Assembly (NCBI RefSeq): GCF_014649535.1
Contig: NZ_BMTF01000018.1
Span: 113,183 to 148,042, forward strand
DNA length: 34,860 bases
From: Streptomyces gelaticus
GTDB lineage: Bacteria > Actinomycetota > Actinomycetes > Streptomycetales > Streptomycetaceae
Direction: 5' to 3'
The notes under the pieces: model-generated
What the model saw: the letters and a program-made list of their open reading frames with translations, nothing else
Database searches by the model: none
What the model was told of the DNA's origin: nothing
In this document: piece after piece, positions 7,945 through 13,864 of the stretch
Layout: each line of letters begins with the position of its first letter
How positions within the stretch are numbered: position 1 is the stretch's first letter
Position numbers and translations under genes: made by a program

Positions 7945-9068
7945 GACACACCTCCACCGGCGCGTCCCCCCGCGCCCTCCGATGCGAGCGCCCGTTCCCA
8001 GAACGCAGCACAGAACCTGGCCAGCGGACCGCGCGCACTGCCACCCGGCGGCACACCCCCGTCCTGGGCGTCCGACAGCCCGGCGTCGAGCGGGAGTTCA
8101 CCGGCGAGCGGCAGCCCCAGCGCCTGTGCCACCCACCGCTCGTCGAGGCCCGCTGCGTACGGCCCGCGGGACACCAGCCGCAGATCGTCCAGAACCATCC
8201 CGGCCATCGATGCCACACGCTTCGCCGCCGCTACCGCGCGAAGCTCACCCGGAACCACCAACAGCCCGAGGTCCAGCTGCGCGAGCGCCTCGGCCACCGA
8301 TTCGTCGACCCGACGCGGCAGATCGACGACGACCACCCCGCCGAGCCTGCGTGCGGCAGCCAGCACGGCCCGCATGGCCTGCGGCGGAATGACCACCCAG
8401 TCGTCGCGGCCCCAGCTGAGCACGCGCAGCCCGTGCAGCGCCGGCAGCGACTCCTCCAGCGCGCCTCCACCGACCCGCCCCTTGGAGTGGGCAAAATCCG
8501 GCCATCGCATCCCCTCGGCCCGTTCACCACCGAGCAGTACGTCGATGCCACCGCCGAGTGGGTCACCGTCGATCAGCATGGTCCGCCGACCAACTCTGGC
8601 TGCGGTCACCGCGAGGGCGCAGGCCAGCGTGGACGCGCCGGAGCCTCCCCGGCCGCCGATCACTCCCACGGTGAGCGCCGGCCGGCCCACGCCTTCCGCC
8701 GCGTTGGCGATCTGGTCGACGAGCCAGCTCTCCGAATCGGGCAGCCTGAGCACATATTCGGCCCCGATCTCCACAGCACGGCGCCAGACGTCCGGGGCGT
8801 CCTGATCCCGGCCAACGAGCATCACGCCCCGCCGACGCACCGCCCCTCGGCACCGCTGGGCGGCATCGTCGCCCACCAGGACCATCGGCGCTTGTTCCCA
8901 ACTGCCTCTGTTTTCGGGCAGCGAGTGATGAACTTCCGGTTCCGCTCCAGCGGCCGCACACAGCCTCAGCAGATCATCGAGCAGTTCCACATCCTCGGTC
9001 ACGATCAGCGGTCCGCCCCGCCGCACTCCGGCGGCCGACAGAGGATCCCGTGCGATGGACTCGGTCAC
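7941..9068 (-). CDS. CpaE-like ParA/MinD-superfamily protein (Ssd family, TIGR03815 type)
   Basis: A 375-residue first gene of the Tad operon. An N-terminal receiver-like region (20-110) is followed by a MinD/ParA-like domain. Its P-loop reads GGRGGSGAST (138-147), with Ala145 where the catalytic Lys should be; actinobacterial relatives, including M. tuberculosis Ssd (Rv3660c), share this change as far as I recall. CpaE proteins place Tad machinery at cell poles; Ssd has been linked to septum control in mycobacteria. The GTG at 9068 has a purine-rich GGGGGAGCGGAG before it. The C-terminal 30 residues are Gly/Ala-rich. Confidence 0.88.
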   Translation of the reverse strand: MTESIARDPLSAAGVRRGGPLIVTEDVELLDDLLRLCAAAGAEPEVHHSLPENRGSWEQAPMVLVGDDAAQRCRGAVRRRGVMLVGRDQDAPDVWRRAVEIGAEYVLRLPDSESWLVDQIANAAEGVGRPALTVGVIGGRGGSGASTLACALAVTAARVGRRTMLIDGDPLGGGIDVLLGGERAEGMRWPDFAHSKGRVGGGALEESLPALHGLRVLSWGRDDWVVIPPQAMRAVLAAARRLGGVVVVDLPRRVDESVAEALAQLDLGLLVVPGELRAVAAAKRVASMAGMVLDDLRLVSRGPYAAGLDERWVAQALGLPLAGELPLDAGLSDAQDGGVPPGGSARGPLARFCAAFWERALASEGAGGRAGGGVS

Positions 9069-9196
9069 GATCTCCGCTCCCCCTTCTCACTGCAGCTTCA
9101 TCGCGGATCGCGGTGATCTCGGAGTGTTCCTGGACCAGCGATTCCACGACCGCGGACTTCGCGGCTGGAATCACCGTGCAGCGCTTCGGGAAATCG

Positions 9197-9243
9197 TGTG
9201 GATCTTGCTCAAAAACTGTGGACAACTCCACCGTTGTGAATAA
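9197..9243. promoter_or_regulatory. Cluster of DnaA-box-like 9-mers
   Basis: Read on the minus strand, 9217-9225 is TTGTCCACA and 9235-9243 is TTATTCACA, both classic DnaA boxes. 9197-9205 (AGATCCACA) matches with two changes. All three point the same way with centres 20 and 18 bp apart, about two helical turns. They lie in the divergent spacer 5' of the cpaE-like gene. No dnaA, dnaN or AT-rich unwinding region is here, so this is not oriC; a DnaA-titration or DnaA-controlled promoter is the likely reading. Confidence 0.5.
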
Positions 9244-9398
9244 CTCCGTCGCCCAAACCGGCGACTTCCGGAGCGCAGCCCTTCCGCTACACACCGTGAC
9301 GGGTCATGATGGCGGGGGACGGAACGAGCAGGGAGCCGTCGCGACCGAGTGGAGGCGGAATCCTTGATTCCGAACGACAGAAACGCATCCGGACATGC

Positions 9399-9433
9399 GA
9401 CGACCCCCGCCGGGGGGGAGAGCGGGGGTCGTC
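9399..9433. terminator. Perfect 12-bp hairpin in the divergent spacer
   Basis: GACGACCCCCGC (9399-9410) pairs perfectly with GCGGGGGTCGTC (9422-9433) across an 11-nt G-rich loop. No T-run follows on either strand. It sits between two divergent genes, 331 nt from the cpaE-like start and about 140 nt from the HAD gene start, so it ends no annotated gene; it may end a short unannotated transcript or lie in a leader. The rest of 9069-9568 holds DnaA-like boxes, G-runs and the HAD promoter, and no gene I can support. Confidence 0.55.
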
Positions 9434-9545
9434 CCCACGGCCGACTCGGGGGGGGAGGAGCCGGACCGGGTTAGCACGGTCGCGAACGATCCGTGACTTC
9501 CATGGTGTACCCGAGAGCCTTCTCAGGCAAACCCACGCGCCGGAG

Positions 9546-9573
9546 TTTACGCCGAATGGCGCCCCCCTATGCT
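9546..9573 (+). promoter_or_regulatory. Putative promoter of the HAD gene
   Basis: TTTACG (9546-9551) and TATGCT (9568-9573) are separated by 16 nt and resemble a vegetative -35/-10 pair. Transcription would begin about 9580-9581, at the in-frame GTG of the HAD gene, giving a leaderless mRNA. Confidence 0.45.
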
Positions 9574-10408
9574 CTGCCTTGTGGAAAACCGCTTCTTGCC
9601 GCGCACAGCCGCCTTCTTTGACCTGGACAAGACGGTCATTGCGAAGTCTTCGACGCTGACCTTCAGCAAGTCCTTCTACCAAGGCGGACTGATCAACCGC
9701 CGAGCTGTACTGCGCACTGCGTACGCACAGTTCGTGTTCCTTGCCGGGGGTGCAGATCACGACCAGATGGAGCGGATGCGGGAATATCTCTCCGCACTCT
9801 GCAAGGGCTGGAACGTCCAGCAAGTGAAGGAAATCGTCGCCGAGACCCTGCACGATCTGATCGACCCCATCATCTACGACGAAGCCGCGACACTCATCGA
9901 AGAGCATCACACCGCCGGACGCGATGTGGTGATCGTTTCGACCTCGGGCGCCGAGGTCGTCGAACCGATCGGCGAGCTGCTCGGCGCCGACCGGGTCGTT
10001 GCCACCCGAATGGTCGTCGGCGACGACGGCTGCTTCACCGGCGAGGTCGAGTACTACGCGTACGGGCCGACCAAGGCCGAGGCGATCAGGTCCCTCGCAG
10101 TGTCGGAGGGATACGACCTCTCACGCTGCTACGCCTACAGCGACTCCGCCACGGATGTACCGATGCTGGAGTCGGTCGGCCATCCGCACGCGGTCAATCC
10201 GGATCGCGCGCTGCGACGCGAAGCGACCCTCCGCGAGTGGCCGATTCTCGTCTTCAACCGGCCGGTCCGGCTCAAGCAGCGACTGCCGGCGTTCTCGTTG
10301 CCGCCACGCCCGGCGTTGGTCGCGGCGGCAGCGGTGGGTGCGGCCGCCGTCACGGCGGGGCTGGTCTGGTACACCTCCCGCCGCCGCGTCGGCACGACCT
10401 CCGCCTGA
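9569..10408 (+). CDS. HAD-superfamily IB phosphatase (SerB/CicA-like)
   Basis: A 279-residue HAD-IB hydrolase. The catalytic motif DLDKT has nucleophile Asp18 and Asp20. Motif II is the STSG near residue 131, and the late motif SDSATDVPML lies near 190. A C-terminal hydrophobic segment at about 248-266 followed by Arg-rich residues suggests a membrane anchor. The substrate is unknown; relatives act on phosphoserine-like or lipid phosphates. The M. tuberculosis counterpart is Rv3661, also beside the CpaE-like gene. The ATG at 9569 lies within a -10-like hexamer and has no ribosome-binding site. The true start may be the GTG at 9581 on a leaderless transcript (275 residues), which keeps the whole catalytic domain. 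It diverges from the Tad operon and is followed by the small-RNA locus. Confidence 0.9.
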   Translation: MLCLVENRFLPRTAAFFDLDKTVIAKSSTLTFSKSFYQGGLINRRAVLRTAYAQFVFLAGGADHDQMERMREYLSALCKGWNVQQVKEIVAETLHDLIDPIIYDEAATLIEEHHTAGRDVVIVSTSGAEVVEPIGELLGADRVVATRMVVGDDGCFTGEVEYYAYGPTKAEAIRSLAVSEGYDLSRCYAYSDSATDVPMLESVGHPHAVNPDRALRREATLREWPILVFNRPVRLKQRLPAFSLPPRPALVAAAAVGAAAVTAGLVWYTSRRRVGTTSA

Positions 10409-10549
10409 CACGCACCCGCCCCGGACGGAGGCTCGGCATGGACTCCACCAAGGGCGGCATCGAATTATCCAACTCACCCGTAATTGAACCTAAAAGTAAA
10501 GAAGTGTGGCCAGCACTACCGCTCACCCCGGCTCTGGAGTACAAATGAC

Positions 10550-10786
10550 TCAACGGCCCGCGAGACCAAGGACATCCGAGAGGATTACCTGTAACGCAGA
10601 GAAGGCCCCACGGACCGAGCATGAAAACCGAGCACCCACGCGACGTCGACCCGTCGATTACGGGCCAGCCGCACCAGGGAAACGGGCAAAGCAACCCGAC
10701 CTGATGGGCATATATCGAGGACGCATGGTAACTGGGTAGACATGCCAGCGGCGGTACCGAGGACGGTACCGCCGCAACCCTTTTTT
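10550..10786 (+). ncRNA. Probable Ms1/6S-like small RNA (scr3559 locus)
   Basis: Between the HAD-IB gene and the oxidoreductase/Fic-like gene lies a stretch without a credible reading frame that ends in a very strong terminator. In S. coelicolor the abundant RNA scr3559 lies in the same place, and in mycobacteria Ms1/MTS2823, which binds core RNA polymerase, lies after the same HAD gene (Rv3661). Visible hairpins include CCCGT/ACGGG near 10650-10665, CGGG/CCCG near 10685-10700 and GCATG/CATGC near 10725-10745. TTACC near 10585 can pair with GGTAA near 10728 to close the molecule. An AT-rich block at 10461-10505 probably belongs to the promoter. The 3' end is well placed; the 5' end could be anywhere from about 10500 to 10600. 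Identity rests on position and structure, not on an alignment. Confidence 0.7.
10748..10786 (+). terminator. Rho-independent terminator of the small RNA
   Basis: GCGGCGGTACC (10748-10758) and GGTACCGCCGC (10765-10775) form a perfect 11-bp stem with a 6-nt loop, followed by AACCC and six Ts (10781-10786). It is the most canonical intrinsic terminator in the window. Confidence 0.92.
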
Positions 10787-10870
10787 CAGACAGTGAAGTC
10801 GACGCGGTGAAGACAATTCGGCGAAGTTACCGCAATGAAGTTACTTCGATGGATTTATCTCGACGCACAT

Positions 10871-10889
10871 CGCGGCGCACTTCGCCGCG
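10871..10889 (-). terminator. Hairpin after the Fic-like gene
   Basis: CGCGGCG/CGCCGCG with a 5-nt loop, about 36 nt past the stop of the minus-strand gene ending at 10925. It has no T-run. It would also block small-RNA read-through. Confidence 0.5.
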
Positions 10890-10924
10890 TCCGCCACGAC
10901 GCACCCACAACGCAGCACCCCCTG

Positions 10925-11749
10925 CTACGCAGCGCCGCGCTGCAGCGCCTCGCACACCGCCGTCGACTCTCTGACACCCAGCTCCACGGAGCGTCCGCAG
11001 TGCGCGATCCAGGCCGCCATCCCCTCCGGCGTTCCGGACAGGTAGCCCTCGAACGCCGCGATGTACGCCGCACGCCCCTGTTCGGCGTGGCCCACCTCGG
11101 CGGGGCAGATCGACTTGGGGTCGAGCCCGCTCCCGACCAGCACGATCCGCTCGGCGGTCCGCGCCACAAGGCCGTTGCACGAGCCGAAGGGACGCAGGGC
11201 CAGCAGTTCACCGTGCACGACCGCCGCCGTCACCAGCGCGGGAGCCGAAGTGCCCGAGAGAATCAGCCCGGAGAGCCCCTCCAGCCGCCCGGCCACCTCA
11301 CCGGCATCCGGCAGCGGCGCCTCGACCAGCGGCTCGTCCACGGACTCGCCCACCAGCCTCGGCCGGCCGACGGCGTCGTCGGGTGCCGCCCCGCCGGCCG
11401 CGACCAGATGCAGCCGCGCCAGCACCCGCAGCGGTGACTGCCGCCAGATGGAGAGCAGTTGACCCGCTTCGGCGGTCAGCCGCAGGGCCGCCCCGATCAC
11501 CTGCGCCTCGTCGTCACCGCTGAAGTCGGTACGCCGTCGCACCTCCTCCAGGTTCCAGTCGGCACCGGACAGCGCCGCCGAGCCCCGGGCACCGCGCAGC
11601 GCCGCCTCCGCGGTGACCTCATTGCTGCGGCGCCGCATGACGCGGTGGCCGTAGACCCGGTCGACGGCCTTGCGTACGGAGTCCACCGCATCGGCGACGC
11701 CCGGCAGGGCACCGAGGGCGGCGAGCGGATCAGAGGCAGTCGTACTCAT
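10925..11749 (-). CDS. Degenerate Fic-like protein (often annotated as oxidoreductase)
   Basis: A 274-residue protein at the position of S. coelicolor SCO3559 and M. tuberculosis Rv3662c. I see Fic-fold traces: an N-terminal helix with ALRGARGSAALSGA, as in Fic proteins with a substrate-mimic segment, and later HGELLALRPFGSCNGLVARTA, aligned with the Fic core HPFxxGNGRxxR. The catalytic His is Arg, and GNGR has become CNGL, so AMP transfer is unlikely. I see no nucleotide-cofactor motif that would support the oxidoreductase label. The ATG at 11749 is chosen because a TAGCCT -10-like hexamer lies 8 nt before it; the in-frame residues upstream are basic and unlike a protein start. It diverges from the ATPase gene. 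Confidence 0.75.
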   Translation of the reverse strand: MSTTASDPLAALGALPGVADAVDSVRKAVDRVYGHRVMRRRSNEVTAEAALRGARGSAALSGADWNLEEVRRRTDFSGDDEAQVIGAALRLTAEAGQLLSIWRQSPLRVLARLHLVAAGGAAPDDAVGRPRLVGESVDEPLVEAPLPDAGEVAGRLEGLSGLILSGTSAPALVTAAVVHGELLALRPFGSCNGLVARTAERIVLVGSGLDPKSICPAEVGHAEQGRAAYIAAFEGYLSGTPEGMAAWIAHCGRSVELGVRESTAVCEALQRGAA

Positions 11750-11757
11750 AGGTAACG

Positions 11758-11763
11758 AGGCTA
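11758..11763 (-). promoter_or_regulatory. Putative -10 element, near-leaderless start
   Basis: TAGCCT on the minus strand, 8 nt before the ATG at 11749. No convincing -35 is visible. Confidence 0.4.
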
Positions 11764-11837
11764 CGCGCCCCCTGCACCGATGCCGCCCGGGAGTGGTCTT
11801 CTTCACGAAGAGCGACAGCGGACCGCGATTGCGCCGC

Positions 11838-11843
11838 TACCCT
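11838..11843 (+). promoter_or_regulatory. Putative -10 element, leaderless start
   Basis: TACCCT lies 8 nt before the ATG at 11852, with no ribosome-binding site between them. No clear -35 is seen. Confidence 0.4.
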
Positions 11844-11851
11844 AGGTGAAC

Positions 11852-12847
11852 ATGAAGATCGCTTTCGTAGGGAAGGGCGGCAGCGGCAAGACGACGCTGT
11901 CCTCGCTCTTCATCCGCCACCTCGCCGCCAATGAAGCCCATGTCGTCGCGGTGGACGCCGACATCAACCAGCACCTCGGGGCCGCACTCGGCCTCGACGA
12001 CCAGGAGGCTGCCGCGCTGCCCGCCATGGGAGCACACCTGCCTCTGATCAAGGAGTATCTGCGCGGCAGCAACCCCCGTATCGCCTCCGGTGAGACGATG
12101 ATCAAGACGACTCCGCCCGGTGAGGGCTCCCGGCTGCTGCGGGTCCGCGAGGACAACCCGATCTATGACGCATGCGCCCGTACGGTCCGGCTCGACGACG
12201 GGGAGATCCGTCTGATGGCCACCGGGCCGTTCACCGAGTCGGATCTGGGCGTGGCCTGCTACCACTCCAAGGTCGGCGCGGTCGAGCTCTGCCTCAACCA
12301 TCTCGTCGACGGCCCCGACGACTATGTCGTCGTCGACATGACGGCGGGCTCGGACTCCTTCGCTTCGGGGATGTTCACCCGCTTCGACATGACGTTCCTG
12401 GTCGCGGAGCCGACCCGTAAGGGCGTCTCGGTCTATCGCCAGTACAAGGAGTACGCGCGGGACTTCGGCGTCGCGTTGAAGGTCATCGGCAACAAGGTTC
12501 AGGGCGAGGACGATCTGGAGTTCCTGGGCGCCGAGGTCGGCGACGACCTGCTGGTCACCGTCGGGCACTCCGACTGGGTACGGGCGATGGAGAAGGGCCG
12601 CCCCGCTCGCTTCGAGCTGCTGGAGGCGGACAACCGGATGGCTCTGCAAGCGCTGCAGAACGCCGCGGAGGATTCGTACGAACAGCGGGATTGGGGGCGC
12701 TACACGCGGCAGATGGTGCACTTCCATCTGAAGAACGCGGAGAGCTGGGGCAATGAGAAGACCGGCGCCGATCTGGCCGCCCAGGTCGACCCGGCCTTTG
12801 TCCTGGACGAGCGGTACGCGCAGGACGGTGCCGCTCAGCCCGCCTGA
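11852..12847 (+). CDS. CooC/MinD-like P-loop ATPase
   Basis: A 331-residue SIMIBI-class ATPase. The deviant Walker A GKGGSGKTT lies at residues 7-15 with both lysines; a VDAD switch I is near 36-39, and VVVDMTAGSD marks the Walker B/switch II region near 158-167. CooC-type proteins insert metals or help maturation of metalloenzymes; MinD types bind membranes, but I see no C-terminal amphipathic targeting helix. The partner is unknown. The ATG at 11852 starts the beta strand MKIAFVGKGG directly; a GTG two codons earlier is also in frame. A strong hairpin terminator follows, so it is probably transcribed alone. Confidence 0.85.
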   Translation: MKIAFVGKGGSGKTTLSSLFIRHLAANEAHVVAVDADINQHLGAALGLDDQEAAALPAMGAHLPLIKEYLRGSNPRIASGETMIKTTPPGEGSRLLRVREDNPIYDACARTVRLDDGEIRLMATGPFTESDLGVACYHSKVGAVELCLNHLVDGPDDYVVVDMTAGSDSFASGMFTRFDMTFLVAEPTRKGVSVYRQYKEYARDFGVALKVIGNKVQGEDDLEFLGAEVGDDLLVTVGHSDWVRAMEKGRPARFELLEADNRMALQALQNAAEDSYEQRDWGRYTRQMVHFHLKNAESWGNEKTGADLAAQVDPAFVLDERYAQDGAAQPA

Positions 12848-12902
12848 CCCTCGGCACCCCGTCGACGGAATTCGCGCCCCCTCCGCGGAGCCGTTGCACG
12901 CC

Positions 12903-12946
12903 CGAGCGCCGGGACGGGATCGGTTCTCCGACCCGCCCGGCGCTCG
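12903..12946 (+). terminator. Long hairpin terminator after the CooC-like gene
   Basis: CGAGCGCCGGG (12903-12913) pairs perfectly with CCCGGCGCTCG (12936-12946). Inside, CGGG-A-TCGG pairs with CCGA-CCCG around a TTCT loop, giving about 19 bp with one bulge. It has no T-run, as is usual for Streptomyces hairpins. Confidence 0.75.
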
Positions 12947-13013
12947 ACGCGCGATCCTGCTGCCCGACCCGTCCGGCGCATGACACGTCGGCCGCAGCCG
13001 AGGGCCGCGCGGC

Positions 13014-13584
13014 TCAGCGGTCGTGCCCGATGGTTCCCGGGGCACGCTTATCGGCCTCCGCGGCCCGGCCGGTTCCGGAGGACCCCGCTCGACCGAGGAA
13101 CGCGGTCGCCCCCTTCTCGGGTGCCTGGCCGTCTTCGAGCGTGCCGAGCTTCGTCGGCGTCGCCGGATCCTGCGCGTCCAGCCGGTCGGTGAGCTGCCGG
13201 AGGGACACTCAGCGCACGCCTTCCTTCATACAGACCGTCGCGATGGCCTCCTCGACGGCGCGCATGTAGGTGCCGCCGTTCCCGGACTCGAAGTGGTTGC
13301 CGGTGATCAGCGGGGCACGGTTTCCGCCGTACGAGCGGTCGAATGCCTGGAGCAGGCCGTCGCGCATCCGGTTGCCCCAGTACTCGTGCTGGTCCGGGTC
13401 GCCCTGTGTCGTTCCGGACTGGTTCAACATGAAGTTGTAGTCCATCGGCAGGTTCTCGAACTCGCGGCCCGGCACGGGTACGAGCTGCATCGACAGGTCC
13501 CAGAGGTCAGCGCGACGGCCACGGCCCCAGGGCGACCCGCCCAGCGCCCCTGTTCTCGGCGGCTCTCGTCGTGGCAGCCGTCAT
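13014..13584 (-). pseudogene. Remnant of a secreted polysaccharide-deacetylase-like gene
   Basis: Reading the minus strand from about 13520 down gives a coherent protein tail: ADLWDLSMQLVPVPGREF, then NYxF-type core residues, NRAPLITGNHFES and a C-terminal LTDRLDAQDP. This resembles the C-terminal part of secreted deacetylase-like proteins of Streptomyces, from memory. An in-frame TGA (13209-13211) breaks it where relatives have Cys; reading resumes in the same frame with VSLRQLTDRLDAQ. A possible original start (ATG at 13584, with GGGAGAGG before it) is in another frame and stops after 25 codons, so most of the N-terminal half, including any signal peptide, is missing. Deletion plus nonsense mutation make a functional product unlikely. 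The family name is tentative; the decay is clear. Confidence 0.62.
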
Positions 13585-13864
13585 CCACCCACCTCTCCCT
13601 TGCAGGAATTTTGTCGAAGTGCCGACAAGGCGCGGTCAAGTTCGCACACGGCTTCGCTGGATCAGTACGACAGGCCGAATGAAAAGATGCTTATTCACTT
13701 GAATGGGTGGCCATCCGGTTCATTTGACCTCAAGCATGGACACGAATCTTTACTCTCCATTACGATCCGTTTACTGAGAGTTGAGATATCCCGCCGCTGC
13801 ACGCCGTGACCCAAGGCCGCGTCCCCACATTCCGCGACCGCGCTGCCCCGGAGGAGACGGGAAC
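13585..13864. other. AT-richer spacer before the SulP-carbonic anhydrase gene
   Basis: From about 13600 to 13800 the DNA is markedly richer in A and T than its surroundings. A 69-codon plus-strand frame (13600-13809) has no ribosome-binding site and no recognisable protein, so I do not call it. TTGACC near 13726 and TACGAT near 13764 are promoter-like words but not correctly spaced. The segment probably holds the promoter of the downstream gene and the old 5' end of the deacetylase remnant. Confidence 0.5.

Noticed and set aside
9197..9243. Chromosome origin oriC
   Set aside because: Only two or three boxes, no AT-rich unwinding region and no dnaA/dnaN; oriC in Streptomyces carries many boxes between those genes.
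10438..10548. 36-codon frame after the HAD gene, with GGAGG before its ATG and a TTA (bldA-type) codon
   Set aside because: Third positions are AT-rich, unlike every real gene here, and it covers the AT block that looks like the small-RNA promoter. The protein has no recognisable features. A conserved peptide in other species would change this.
13600..13809. 69-codon plus-strand frame in the AT-rich patch
   Set aside because: No ribosome-binding site and no protein-like pattern; it is open mostly because the patch is non-coding and less biased.
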